Shown piece by piece: positions 26,140 to 34,451 of a DNA stretch of 64,000 nucleotides. A model generated the notes under the pieces. The model was not told the origin of the DNA. It was given only the letters and a program-made list of their open reading frames with translations, and made no database searches. Origin of the DNA: Bacillus sp. BGMRC 2118 (GTDB lineage: Bacteria > Bacillota > Bacilli > Bacillales > SA4); the NCBI GenBank assembly GCA_008364785.1, contig VTTJ01000010.1, forward strand, positions 124,001-188,000, written 5' to 3'. The position numbers and the translations under genes were made by a program. The first letter of the stretch is position 1. Each line of letters begins with the position of its first letter.

Positions 26140-26949
26140 TCATGCGAAAACATTAGCCAAGGTTGGAATGGTCAATAAGTCATCATTTTGTTCATCAGTT
26201 TTAGCATGGATGTAGACTGCCTTCATTCCGAGCTTAAGAGCAGGAGCAATTTCATTGATAAAATTATCACCAATTGAAATAGCCTCATGGGGCTCGACAT
26301 CATACTGTGTTAAAAGTCTTTTGAAGAGTTCTTCTGTTTTTGCAGGCTTCATGGAAGAAGGTAATATATGCTCAAAGATCGTATCAAGTTCCAGTTCCTT
26401 TAATAATCGCAGGGCATCATCAAGATCACTGTTTGTACATAGTACCAATTTTTTGGTTTCCTTTAATTCAAGCAGTCCTTGCTTTAAGCCGGGTGTTTTA
26501 GTTAATTGGAATTGATCCGTCACCATAAATTCCTTTGTTCGATTATAACTCGCAATTGTATCTGAAACTCCGTAATGCATAGCTGCTACAAATGGTAACC
26601 ACCAGCCATCTCCAATGGCTATCATTGACTTAAAATTAAACAAAAGAGGAGTCGGATATTGATAATCTACCACGTTTCCATTCCAGTCCTGAACTAATGT
26701 AACTTGCAAGTTCATTGGATTTAGCGTTAATGCCAAGTCATTTTCTACATCATATGCCGTTCCAATCTGCACGACGTGTGTACCTGCTTTCATTGCCTCA
26801 TAATCCTGGTGAAAATTCAATTGAAGTTCTCTATTTGGTAACTGATCTGCCAAAAGGTCAGCATAATAATCAAAGTGATCGGTATCTTCATATAAGGTAC
26901 CATCCAAATCAAAAATGAAGAGCTTAGCATGTTCTATAAATGATCTCAT
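26140..26949 (-). CDS. HAD-superfamily hydrolase
   Basis: This 269-residue cytoplasmic phosphatase-type protein has all four HAD motifs: I, FIFDLDGTLYEDTD (nucleophile Asp and acid Asp near 15-17); II, LVLCTNSD; III, the Lys in SSMKPAKTEE; IV, AISIGDNFINEIAPA. The cap insertion between motifs I and II (about residues 20-165) is long and contains an unusual Trp-rich piece IAIGDGWWLPFVAAM. The substrate is unknown. It is divergent from ywdI, and the ATG is preceded by AAAGGAGG. Confidence 0.85.
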   Translation of the reverse strand: MRSFIEHAKLFIFDLDGTLYEDTDHFDYYADLLADQLPNRELQLNFHQDYEAMKAGTHVVQIGTAYDVENDLALTLNPMNLQVTLVQDWNGNVVDYQYPTPLLFNFKSMIAIGDGWWLPFVAAMHYGVSDTIASYNRTKEFMVTDQFQLTKTPGLKQGLLELKETKKLVLCTNSDLDDALRLLKELELDTIFEHILPSSMKPAKTEELFKRLLTQYDVEPHEAISIGDNFINEIAPALKLGMKAVYIHAKTDEQNDDLLTIPTLANVFA

Positions 26950-27094
26950 ATGTAACCTCCTTTTTTATAACTAAATTGGACTTCTTTTTCGATTATTATC
27001 CATACTGAAAAATACACTATAGGGACCTTGTATTGAAATCAGAGATGCTATACGTTACGATAACGACATGATGAAGAGTAAGGTTGTGAGAAAA

Positions 27095-27349
27095 ATGGAA
27101 ATAATGATTTCGACGATTCTACATAAAATGGACAATGAATTACAAAAGGCATACGAGGCAAAAGATGAACAGGCATTAAGAGAGCATCTTCTTGTCATAA
27201 AAACATTATGTGGACTTGTATTAGAAGAGAAAAGGACAAGTGGAGACATAGTAAACCAACCACCACCGTTGCGCAAAAAAGAGCCTGTTCTAACTTCATA
27301 TGAAGAACAGGAGGATGATTCAAACGGTGATTCATTATTCGATTTTTAA
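27095..27349 (+). CDS. ywdI: YwdI-like small protein (DUF5327)
   Basis: 84 residues starting MEIMISTILHKMDNELQKAY, the YwdI N-terminus; an earlier in-frame ATG at 27068 has no RBS, whereas AAGG precedes 27095. The N-terminal half is helical (EALREHLLVIKTLCGLVLEEK-like). The tail is acidic and disordered (SYEEQEDDSNGDSLFDF). The function is unknown. Its place beside ywdK and gerQ agrees with the B. subtilis ywd cluster, which supports the assignment. Confidence 0.75.
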   Translation: MEIMISTILHKMDNELQKAYEAKDEQALREHLLVIKTLCGLVLEEKRTSGDIVNQPPPLRKKEPVLTSYEEQEDDSNGDSLFDF

Positions 27350-27427
27350 ACTGAAAACTTTACCAACCATATTTCATTCTTTGTAGGAAAAACTGACTGT
27401 AAAGCAATGAAAAATGGAGGTAACAAG

Positions 27428-27724
27428 ATGAATAATAATACAAATGGTATTTTTCCAGGTGCTTTTATCTTTGATGAAGTCAATTCAAGTACGGATACGA
27501 AATTAAATCATGACCGATATGATGTATATGTGAATGGTGAATTTGTCGGACATAAAACGTTATTAACTCAATCTGAAACAATTGGTGATGTAAATGATTT
27601 CTTGCAAACACAAGGATATCAAAAATTCGAAGCTAAGCTAGACGGTGATCACTATGATGTTCAAGTCGACGAAGATGAAGCAGCAGTAAAAGAGGCTCTT
27701 CAAATTTACTTACAAAGCCGTTGA
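27428..27724 (+). CDS. Hypothetical acidic protein of 98 residues
   Basis: The start at ATG 27428 has a perfect GGAGGT eight bases upstream. The protein is soluble and acidic. Its middle, RYDVYVNGEFVGHKTLLTQSE, reads like two beta strands with a turn, and DHYDVQVDEDEAAVKEAL like strand plus helix; there is no Cys, membrane segment or signal peptide. I do not recognise a family. It follows ywdI by 78 bp and ends at a strong terminator. Confidence 0.65.
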   Translation: MNNNTNGIFPGAFIFDEVNSSTDTKLNHDRYDVYVNGEFVGHKTLLTQSETIGDVNDFLQTQGYQKFEAKLDGDHYDVQVDEDEAAVKEALQIYLQSR

Positions 27725-27726
27725 GC

Positions 27727-27752
27727 AAAAGCCCCCTTATTGGGGGCTTTTG
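27727..27752. terminator. Bidirectional terminator overlapping the end of pxpC
   Basis: AAAAGCCCCC / GGGGGCTTTT with a 6-base loop. The pxpC stop codon (27737-27739) lies in the loop, so the last pxpC codons are part of the hairpin. Confidence 0.9.
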
Positions 27753-28660
27753 TATGGGAAAAAGTATCTTCTATTTAACATTTGGGCGTTTTCTATGGTT
27801 ATTGGCTGAAAGCTTACCTTCCCTTGAAGAGGCAGCTGAACAAATTTGGGAATATCACAGCTAATGACTGTGCCGATTCTTGGATACCCTCCCGTTGTTT
27901 GTCGATCGGCCAGTAAAACAATCGGGTGACCATCAGGAGGAATTTGAATACCTCCTAAAGGAATGGGGTCTGAAGAAAGGGACCTTTGTTCAGAATGGAT
28001 GGCCGTTTCTCCGTGTAGTCGATACCCCATTCGATCTCCAAGTGTATAGGTATAAGCTTGTTTTTCAAATATGAATGCAGCCTCTTCTTGTAAATAGTCT
28101 AAATGGGGCCCTCTAATATAACGAACGTTTATTTCTTGACTATAATCAGGAATTTCCTCTTGAATGAGCCCTCGGTTTCGATTGGTCAAACTGGGGTTCG
28201 TACTATAGTAAGTGGTATCTGAATTCACCATTGTTCCGATACCAGCCTTTTGATAGGTGGACTTGCTGCCTAATACATCTTCAATATCAAAACTGCCTCT
28301 AATCGCTAAATATGCAAAGTTTCCTTGTAGTTGTTTTCCAAACCGGAGTACATCCCCTATTTTTGCTGTATACGTTCTCCATCCCTGTATTGGAGATGAG
28401 TTCAATGTTGGAGATAAATTTGCTCCACAAATTGCAAAAGTAACTGAATCTAAGAAGGTGAGTGTTGGACCGACAACACAAAATTCAAGACAAACAGCAT
28501 GCAAAGGATTTCCTACCAATGCATTGGCTGATTGAAAAGCAAAGGAATCCATTGCACCAGAAGTGACAACACCGTAGCGCTGATATCCAAATCTTCCTTT
28601 ATCCTGAAAGCTAGTGGCTAATCCCTTTTTCTCAATGTGGATGATTGGTTTTCTACTCAC
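27737..28660 (-). CDS. pxpC: 5-oxoprolinase subunit PxpC (biotin-carboxyltransferase-like, KipA family)
   Basis: Third subunit of the ATP-dependent PxpABC 5-oxoprolinase, which opens 5-oxoproline (pyroglutamate) to glutamate. The 307 residues begin IHIEKKGLATSFQDKGRFGYQRYGVVTSGAMD, the standard start of the carboxyltransferase subdomain AHS2 family. CVVGPTLTF, FAICGANLSP and the late QTTGGYPRIGTVISCD and DIPKFVQLPLQGKVSF are also conserved. It overlaps pxpA by 4 nt, so the two are translationally coupled. Older names tie it to KipA, an antagonist partner of KipI in sporulation-kinase control. Confidence 0.92.
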   Translation of the reverse strand: MSRKPIIHIEKKGLATSFQDKGRFGYQRYGVVTSGAMDSFAFQSANALVGNPLHAVCLEFCVVGPTLTFLDSVTFAICGANLSPTLNSSPIQGWRTYTAKIGDVLRFGKQLQGNFAYLAIRGSFDIEDVLGSKSTYQKAGIGTMVNSDTTYYSTNPSLTNRNRGLIQEEIPDYSQEINVRYIRGPHLDYLQEEAAFIFEKQAYTYTLGDRMGYRLHGETAIHSEQRSLSSDPIPLGGIQIPPDGHPIVLLADRQTTGGYPRIGTVISCDIPKFVQLPLQGKVSFQPITIENAQMLNRRYFFPYKSPQ

Positions 28661-29427
28661 TTTTTTACTCCTAAAGGCATGATTTGAATGCCTTTATCAC
28701 TTAGTGCCATTTGTAATTGGGATGCTAGCTTTTCAGAGCCCTGATGGTCGCCATGTATACATAATGTATCTGCTTCTATACGAATAATAGAGCCGGAGAT
28801 AGTGGTCACTTCATTTCTTTCAATAATGGAAAGAGCCTGTTCAATGGATTCCTTAATCGTTGAGATAGAAGAGTTAGCAAGATATCTTGGTGTTAATGTT
28901 CCATCATCCTGGTAGGTTCGGTCGATAAAAGCTTCAATGGCATAAGGGACGTTTACATCAATGCAAGCTTGAATGAGTTCGCTGTGAGCCAGTCCATATA
29001 CAACTAAAGTCGGGTCAAATAATTTGATAGCTTCTACAACAGCTTTTGCAATATACGGTTCAGTTGAAGCCATATTGTATAAGGCACCATGTGGCTTAAC
29101 ATGGGTTAATGGTACACGCTCTGCATGACATAATGCTTGAATGGCACCTAGTTGGTATAACATTAGACTTTTGATTTCATCTGCATCTAGTTGCAAGGGA
29201 CGTCTTCCAAATCCATGTAAATCATAGAAGCCTGGATGTGCACCGACATTTACTCCTTTTTCCTTTGCCATTTTAATTGTCCTACTCATAATAGTTGGAT
29301 CACCTGCATGGAATCCACAGGCAATATTGGCTGAAGAAATATAGTGTAAGAGTATATCATCCTGCCCTATTGTATAGATTCCAAAGCCTTCGCCTAAATC
29401 ACAGTTTATATCAATCTGTTTCATCAC
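28657..29427 (-). CDS. pxpA: 5-oxoprolinase subunit PxpA (LamB/YcsF family)
   Basis: A 256-residue subunit that binds 5-oxoproline. The N-terminus IDINCDLGEGFGIY is the family signature, followed by SANIACGFHAGDP (metal or substrate ligands), VNVGAHPGFYDLHGFGRR and THVKPHGALYN. CIHGDHQGSEKLA lies near the end. The gene overlaps pxpB by 17 nt upstream and pxpC by 4 nt downstream, giving a tight pxpB-pxpA-pxpC operon. With ATP, the complex salvages pyroglutamate formed spontaneously from glutamine and glutamate. Confidence 0.94.
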   Translation of the reverse strand: MMKQIDINCDLGEGFGIYTIGQDDILLHYISSANIACGFHAGDPTIMSRTIKMAKEKGVNVGAHPGFYDLHGFGRRPLQLDADEIKSLMLYQLGAIQALCHAERVPLTHVKPHGALYNMASTEPYIAKAVVEAIKLFDPTLVVYGLAHSELIQACIDVNVPYAIEAFIDRTYQDDGTLTPRYLANSSISTIKESIEQALSIIERNEVTTISGSIIRIEADTLCIHGDHQGSEKLASQLQMALSDKGIQIMPLGVKK

Positions 29428-30097
29428 TAGCCTCCAATTCCTCTATGCTAATTGCGTAGAACGATAATGTATCTCCGGGCTGAAATAAAAAGGGCTGTGC
29501 CTTCGATGGGTTAAATAATTGGATAGGAGTCTGTCCAATAATATTCCATCCTCCAGGTGACGATAGAGGATAAATCCCTGTATAGAGTCCTCCAATTCCG
29601 ACGGCTCCTTTCGGGACATGAGTTCTAGGTGTCGATTTTCGAGGTGTGTGAAGACGGTTATCAAGTCCTGTTAAATAAGGAAATCCAGGGAGAAACCCCA
29701 TTATAGCGACTTTATATGTAGTATCCAGATGGAGTTGTATCATCTCTTTGGGAGTCATGTTTTTTGCATGAGCGAGCTCTACCAAATCTAAAGCTACCTG
29801 CTCGTCATAACAAATAGGTATAGAATGGTGTATTGACTCAGTTGCCTTAAACTTGTTTTTACCTTCAAGAAAAGGCGCTACAACATTTTTCATTTGATCA
29901 AATGTACAAATTGATGTGTTATATTCAATCATGATTGTTTCAAATGCCGGAACAATGTCTATAATGGAGGGATGCCTTTGTTCACCTAACCGGCGTGCTA
30001 TATGATGTATATAGTTCAGTAATTGATCAGGATGGTTGTGTTTGAATGTGATGAGTAAACTCGTATCACTAAGTGGTTGAATGGTGTATGGAACCAT
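29411..30097 (-). CDS. pxpB: 5-oxoprolinase subunit PxpB (KipI family)
   Basis: A 228-residue protein of the carboxyltransferase subdomain AHS1 family; it phosphorylates or activates 5-oxoproline together with PxpC. Typical features are YTIQPLSDTSLLITF at the start, VPAFETIMIEYN in the middle, and GFLPGFPYLTGLDNRLHTPRK, then VPKGAVGIGGLYTGIYPLSSPGGWNIIGQTP, the most conserved stretch. It is the first gene of the operon, with AGGGAGG before the ATG, and overlaps pxpA. In B. subtilis the homologue KipI also inhibits the sporulation kinase KinA; whether that holds here is unknown. Confidence 0.93.
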   Translation of the reverse strand: MVPYTIQPLSDTSLLITFKHNHPDQLLNYIHHIARRLGEQRHPSIIDIVPAFETIMIEYNTSICTFDQMKNVVAPFLEGKNKFKATESIHHSIPICYDEQVALDLVELAHAKNMTPKEMIQLHLDTTYKVAIMGFLPGFPYLTGLDNRLHTPRKSTPRTHVPKGAVGIGGLYTGIYPLSSPGGWNIIGQTPIQLFNPSKAQPFLFQPGDTLSFYAISIEELEASDETD

Positions 30098-30225
30098 ATG
30101 CGCCTCCCTTTTTTAGAATATTATAATAATTATACCATAACGTTGATAGCGAGGAATTACCTTGGATTTTTACAGGCTAATCCATTATGATGGAAGAAAA
30201 GTATATAAGTAAGGTGTGAAAAATC

Positions 30226-30597
30226 ATGAAACTATTTATCGTAATCGGTGCAATAAATGCATTAATTGCAGTTGCACTAGGTGCTTTTGGAGCACATGGA
30301 CTTGAAGGAAAGTTATCAGCAAAGATGCTGGAAGTATGGAAAACGGGAGTAACATACCAGATGTTCCATGCGATTGGCCTATTAGTTATTGGTTTACTGG
30401 TAGGTAAGTACGAGAATGTTGCGTCCTTTACATGGGCGGGTTGGATTATGTTTATTGGAATCGTTTTATTCTCAGGTAGTTTATATGCATTAAGTACAAC
30501 GGGAATTAAATTCTTCGGTCCAATTACTCCATTAGGTGGGGTTGCCTTTTTAATTGCTTGGTTCATGGTCATCATTGGTGCTGTGAAATATTTGTAA
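30226..30597 (+). CDS. ywdK: YwdK-like small membrane protein (DUF423)
   Basis: A 123-residue protein with four membrane helices. MKLFIVIGAINALIAVALGAFGAHGLEGKL is the DUF423 signature (GAFGAHGL), then YQMFHAIGLLVIGLL, ILFSGSLYALSTTG and GGVAFLIAWFMVIIGAV. The biochemical function is unknown. AAGGTGTG precedes the ATG. A repeat element begins 6 bp after the stop, with no separate terminator. Confidence 0.88.
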   Translation: MKLFIVIGAINALIAVALGAFGAHGLEGKLSAKMLEVWKTGVTYQMFHAIGLLVIGLLVGKYENVASFTWAGWIMFIGIVLFSGSLYALSTTGIKFFGPITPLGGVAFLIAWFMVIIGAVKYL

Positions 30598-30603
30598 AAA
30601 AGA

Positions 30604-30932
30604 AGAGGCTGGGACACAACTTAATAACTTAACTCCAAATACGAACAATATCTATACTATTATATTTAGTATTATTATTAGGCTTAATTAAAGAGTTAGT
30701 GTTGGAAGAACAAGTTCGTTCCACTGCGCTACAGCCACTCGCTTTCCTCTACTTCCCGCAGGAGTCGAGTGGCCTACGCTCCATTCCACTTAATTATTAT
30801 TATAGTATGTATATGCAGAACCAATAACTCTATTTAAAACAAAATACCCGAATTATTAGGCGAATGATTCATTAAAATAATCACCTAATAGTTCGGGTTT
30901 ATTATTGTCTAAAATATTTACGTCCCAACCTC
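30604..30932. repeat. Interspersed repeat with GAGGCTGGGACATA ends, copy 3
   Basis: 329 bp from GAGGCTGGGACACAACTTAA to ACGTCCCAACCTC, in the same orientation as copy 2, but with most of the GC-rich centre deleted (CCACTCGCTTTCCTCTACTT joined to CCGCAGGAGTCGAGTGGCC). The hairpin CCCGAATTATTAGGCG...CCTAATAGTTCGGG is intact at about 30845-30898. It fills most of the ywdK-gerQ gap. Confidence 0.85.
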
Positions 30933-30972
30933 TGTTATAACTCTTGAATCTTCTTCTAAAAACTCGCTTATT

Positions 30973-31431
30973 CTATCTAGGGTTATACGTTGTTAATGGT
31001 GCAGTACCATATGGATATTCGTAAGCTAGTTCTTCATCAAATGTAATATAATTTAGGAATACCATTAATAGTAAGTATCTCATTCCAGTTTGAGGATCGC
31101 TCAGTATGATATGGTCACGACCTGCAGCTTCAACAATTCCCTTGAATACTTCACGGTTGTTTTCAAATGTCATATAAACCGTTGCAAGCTTACCTTTGTT
31201 TAATCGTAAAATATTTTCAATATAAGACTGTTCTAAAGGAAGCATACCTGGCACAAGTTCTGCCGGATTTTGCATTCCTACGTTAGGAGCACCTGGCTGC
31301 ACGAAAGGTCCACCAGCCTGGGCATACGGGTTATACGTCAATGTGGTAGGTACCGGTTGCTGCATACCTTGAGCAGGAAATCCAGTCCCAAAATAACCAT
31401 AAGGATTTGTTTGTGCATACTTTTGATTCAT
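30973..31431 (-). CDS. gerQ: Spore coat protein GerQ
   Basis: A 152-residue coat protein needed for the localisation and function of the cortex-lytic enzyme CwlJ during calcium-dipicolinate-triggered germination. The N-terminal 75 residues are rich in Gln, Pro, Gly, Asn and Tyr (TNPYGYFGTGFPAQGMQQPVP), the region cross-linked by transglutaminase in B. subtilis. The C-terminal half is the conserved domain: LPLEQSYIENILRLNKGKLATVYMTF, then GRDHIILSDPQTGMRYLLLMVFLNYITFDEE. It lies 24 nt after cwlJ on the same strand, a functional pair. AGGAGGG precedes the ATG. Confidence 0.95.
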   Translation of the reverse strand: MNQKYAQTNPYGYFGTGFPAQGMQQPVPTTLTYNPYAQAGGPFVQPGAPNVGMQNPAELVPGMLPLEQSYIENILRLNKGKLATVYMTFENNREVFKGIVEAAGRDHIILSDPQTGMRYLLLMVFLNYITFDEELAYEYPYGTAPLTTYNPR

Positions 31432-31455
31432 GAAAACCCCTCCTATTAATGAAGA

Positions 31456-31881
31456 TTAACGATACACATCTGGACAATTCTCCGAAGTTGGTTTGTAAAA
31501 ACAGTGAGACTTAAACCTTCCTGAGTTCCACTGGTTATACCACTGAGCGGGGCAATTACCACCTGGTTTGAAAAACCAAAGTGAGTATTCAGCCGGGTTG
31601 AAGCGTTGTCCTTTTAACACTCTCCGTGCTAACTCGATTTCAGTGGGTCTAGCTGCCTGATAAAAGTAGCCCTTTTTTGTTGCTTCAAAACCACCAGGAC
31701 TTTGATAAATCATTTGGCGGATGTTGGTGATTTTCTTGAAATCTAAACAAGCAGCACGAGCACGATTAACTCCTACATTTCCAACTAATAGCATTCCTTG
31801 CTGTCCTTCGCCTTCTGCTTCAGCACGTAAGAGCCGAGCTAAAAGCTTCACATCATCCTCCGTATGAGCAACTACAGCCAT
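31456..31881 (-). CDS. cwlJ: Spore cortex-lytic hydrolase CwlJ
   Basis: A 141-residue cell-wall hydrolase of the SleB/hydrolase_2 family, which degrades spore cortex peptidoglycan at its muramic lactam during germination. ATG 31881 is chosen: AAGGGTG precedes it, and MAVVAHTEDDVKLLARLLRAEAEGEG is the standard CwlJ start. The conserved catalytic Glu region is RAEAEGEGQQGMLLVGNVGVNRA, followed by YQSPGGFEA and SLWFFKPGGNCPAQWYNQWNSGRFKSHCFY. No signal peptide is present, as expected for a coat-side protein. In B. subtilis cwlJ is at another locus; here it is directly upstream of gerQ. Confidence 0.95.
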   Translation of the reverse strand: MAVVAHTEDDVKLLARLLRAEAEGEGQQGMLLVGNVGVNRARAACLDFKKITNIRQMIYQSPGGFEATKKGYFYQAARPTEIELARRVLKGQRFNPAEYSLWFFKPGGNCPAQWYNQWNSGRFKSHCFYKPTSENCPDVYR

Positions 31882-32028
31882 CTTAAATTCACCCTTCCTA
31901 TTCACCGATAAGAACCATTAGTAACATATGGGCAGGCGTTGGAAATGGTGCAGCTAAGATTATGTGAAAAGGACGTTAAATCCACTATTGATACTATGAA
32001 TGTTGAAAGCAGTTTATGACTAAAAAAA

Positions 32029-32056
32029 GCCTCCTTATAAAATAAGGAGGCCATGA
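32029..32056 (-). terminator. Terminator of hemQ
   Basis: GCCTCCTTAT / ATAAGGAGGC stem with a tiny loop; on the minus strand followed by TTTTTTTA. Confidence 0.9.
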
Positions 32057-32079
32057 GTGTATATTTAATTTTAAGTCTA

Positions 32080-32826
32080 TTAATTAACGTGTAAGAATTG
32101 AGGAAGCTTCTCGGCAGCTAGGATATTTCCGACAAAGAATGAACCAAAGTCACCAAAGCGTGCACTTACTTCATCAAATCTCATTTCATATACAAGTTTT
32201 TTGAATTCAAGTGGGTCGTCAGCGAATAGTGTAACTCCCCATTCGTAATCGTCAAAACCAACAGATCCGGTGATAATTTGCTTTACTTTACCTGCATATT
32301 TTCTACCGATCATACCGTGACTTCTCATCATACTGCGGCGATCTTCCATAGGAAGCATGTACCAGTTATCTTGACCGTCACGCTTTTTGTCCATTGGATA
32401 GAAACAAATATGTTTCCATTTTGGTAGAGTAGGATACAAGCGAGCAAGAATTTCAGGGTTTTGGTAAGGGTCTTCACCTGCAGGTAAATAGTTACTTAGT
32501 TCAACAACTGATACATAAGAATAAGTAGGAACTGTAAATTCAGCAATCATGGTTTTGTTGAATTCCATCTCTAATTCATTAATTTCTTCTAGAGTTGGAC
32601 GTAAAAGCATGAACATGAAGTCTGCCTTTTGACCGATAATGCTGTAGAAAGCATGGCTGCCTGTTTTACTCTCTTCAGCGGTGCCCCACTTTTCAAGTAA
32701 TCCTTGAAACTCGGAAATTGCCATTTGTCTTTCATCACTGCTTAAGCTTTTCCATGCAGTCCAGTTCATTGAACGGAATTCGTGCAGAGAATACCAGCCA
32801 TCTAGAGTTTTTGCTGCTTCACTCAT
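32080..32826 (-). CDS. hemQ: Coproheme decarboxylase HemQ (chlorite dismutase-like)
   Basis: This 248-residue enzyme catalyses the last step of the coproporphyrin-dependent heme pathway of Gram-positives, converting Fe-coproporphyrin III to heme b with peroxide. The start is TLDGWYSLHEFRSMNW. Tyr143 (in FYPM) and the proximal heme ligand His170 (RSHGMIGRKY) have the same 27-residue spacing as the catalytic Tyr and His of known HemQ proteins. Other landmarks are FMLLRPT and ITGSVGFDDYEWGVTLFADDPLEFKKLVYEMRFDEVSARFG. It lies beside pta, as in B. subtilis (ywfI). AAAGGAG precedes the ATG. Confidence 0.95.
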   Translation of the reverse strand: MSEAAKTLDGWYSLHEFRSMNWTAWKSLSSDERQMAISEFQGLLEKWGTAEESKTGSHAFYSIIGQKADFMFMLLRPTLEEINELEMEFNKTMIAEFTVPTYSYVSVVELSNYLPAGEDPYQNPEILARLYPTLPKWKHICFYPMDKKRDGQDNWYMLPMEDRRSMMRSHGMIGRKYAGKVKQIITGSVGFDDYEWGVTLFADDPLEFKKLVYEMRFDEVSARFGDFGSFFVGNILAAEKLPQFLHVN

Positions 32827-33108
32827 CTATAACACTCCTTTATAATAGTTAATTGTGCATTCACGAGACTTGCTGTCGCTCGAAGTACATGAATATGTAT
32901 ACAACAATACTATATCATAGTTTTGCCTAAATAGAGGTTCGTAAACCCTTGTGTATTCTTAACGATTTTGTGACGAATGATACGATAAGTTTTCGTATTA
33001 TTGGGAAGGATAGAAATGGCTTTACAGATTATGTACATATAGAAAGATAGCCAGTAATCTTTAATATAGGTAGGAAAAATCAATAGAAAAGCAATAGGAG
33101 GAATAACG

Positions 33109-34080
33109 GTGAGTGATTTATTTCAAGCAGTCAAGAGCGCAGTAGAGGGAAAAAATATTAAAATTGTATTCCCGGAAGGAACAGATGAAAGAATTTTAGT
33201 AGCAACCAATCGTTTAGCTGAGGAAGGGATTTTAACTCCAATTTTAATCGGTAATATGACAGACATAAAAAATAAAGCAGCAGAAAAGGGATTAGCGTTA
33301 AATGGAGTGACAATTTTGGATCCTGCAAATTATGACGAGCAGGATGCCATGGTACAAGCATTTGTTGAAAGAAGAAAAGGGAAGGCAACCGAAGAGGATG
33401 CAAGAAAAATCCTTTTGGACGAAAATTACTTTGGTACAATGCTTGTCTATATGGAAAAGGCAGAAGGTCTGGTAAGTGGAGCAGCACATTCTACAGCTGA
33501 CACGGTTAGACCGGCCCTACAAATCATTAAAACGAAGCAGGGTGTCAAGAAAACATCTGGTGTATTTATCATGGTAAGAGAAGATGAAAAGTATGTGTTT
33601 GCAGATTGCGCAATTAACATTTCTCCTGATAGCCAGGATTTAGCTGAAATTGCAGTTGAAAGTGCAAAGACAGCTGGCTTGTTTGGAATTGACCCACGTA
33701 TTGCGATGCTTAGCTTTTCAACAAAAGGGTCGGCCAAATCTTCTGAAACAGAAAGAGTTGTAGAGGCAGTAAGGATTGCTAAAGAAATAGACCCGAATCT
33801 TTTACTAGATGGGGAATTTCAGTTTGATGCAGCGTTCGTACCATCTGTAGCGGCTAAGAAGGCACCTGATTCCGTGCTCAAGGGTGATGCCAATGTTTTT
33901 ATCTTTCCGAGCCTGGAAGCAGGGAATATTGGGTATAAAATTGCGCAACGACTAGGAAAGTTTGAAGCAATTGGTCCTATCTTGCAAGGCCTAAATAAAC
34001 CGGTAAATGATTTATCACGTGGTTGTAATGAAGAGGATGTGTATAAGCTTGCGTTAATAACGGCGGCACAATCTTTGTAA
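33109..34080 (+). CDS. pta: Phosphate acetyltransferase
   Basis: This 323-residue enzyme interconverts acetyl-CoA and acetyl phosphate; with acetate kinase it forms the overflow pathway to acetate. It uses GTG at 33109 with AGGAGG upstream. The N-terminus IKIVFPEGTDERILVATNRLAEEG, the middle AEGLVSGAAHSTADTVRPALQIIKT and FADCAINISPDSQDLAEIA, and the C-terminal ANVFIFPSLEAGNIGYKIAQRLG are all standard for the short (domain 3 only) enzyme. A MITE has inserted at the stop codon. I did not find a convincing cre site upstream. Confidence 0.96.
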   Translation: MSDLFQAVKSAVEGKNIKIVFPEGTDERILVATNRLAEEGILTPILIGNMTDIKNKAAEKGLALNGVTILDPANYDEQDAMVQAFVERRKGKATEEDARKILLDENYFGTMLVYMEKAEGLVSGAAHSTADTVRPALQIIKTKQGVKKTSGVFIMVREDEKYVFADCAINISPDSQDLAEIAVESAKTAGLFGIDPRIAMLSFSTKGSAKSSETERVVEAVRIAKEIDPNLLLDGEFQFDAAFVPSVAAKKAPDSVLKGDANVFIFPSLEAGNIGYKIAQRLGKFEAIGPILQGLNKPVNDLSRGCNEEDVYKLALITAAQSL

Positions 34081-34082
34081 TA

Positions 34083-34264
34083 GGCCTTTTTCTAAAACTT
34101 TGATGCTTTTCGTACAATTAAGCTGGTGTACAAGCAGTTTTAGTGCATATTGAGGTGGGATTAGAAAAGAGCAACTCTTTTTATGTATAGAATGATCTAG
34201 TTTTTAAGGCGAAAATCCGGCTTTTGGGATTTTACACATATCAACAATCTATACGAAAATAGCC
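34083..34264 (+). mobile_element. MITE copy 4, inserted at the pta stop codon
   Basis: 182 bp, forward orientation, GGCCTTTTTCTAAAACTTTG to ACGAAAATAGCC. Flanks TTGTAATA and TTATAATA match at 7 of 8; the left duplication includes the pta stop TAA. Confidence 0.88.
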
Positions 34265-34280
34265 TTATAATATGAAAGAT

Positions 34281-34311
34281 GGCTAGGGAAACCTAGTCTA
34301 TTTTTTTTTAT
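34281..34311 (+). terminator. Terminator downstream of pta and MITE copy 4
   Basis: GGCTAGG / CCTAGTC short stem with loop GAAA, then TATTTTTTTTTA. It probably is the original pta terminator, displaced by the MITE. Confidence 0.75.
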
Positions 34312-34317
34312 AGAGTG

Positions 34318-34451
34318 ATTTCAAAATGAAGTAATTGAACACGCTTCAGTACGAGCAGATAAGGTTTTTAAGTCTACTTATACTTTAGAAGCGTTATATG
34401 AAAGCTTTACAATGAAGGTGGCCGATCAGGCATTGTATTTGCAAGTATAAT
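34318..34451 (+). other. Possible gene remnant, about 40 open codons
   Basis: Between an in-frame TGA and a TAA at about 34448 one frame reads like protein: NEVIEHASVRADKVFKSTYT, then LEALYESFTMKVADQALYLQ. It has no RBS or early start codon and overlaps the converging PspC gene. It could be the 3' end of a lost gene or chance; I cannot assign a family. Confidence 0.25.
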
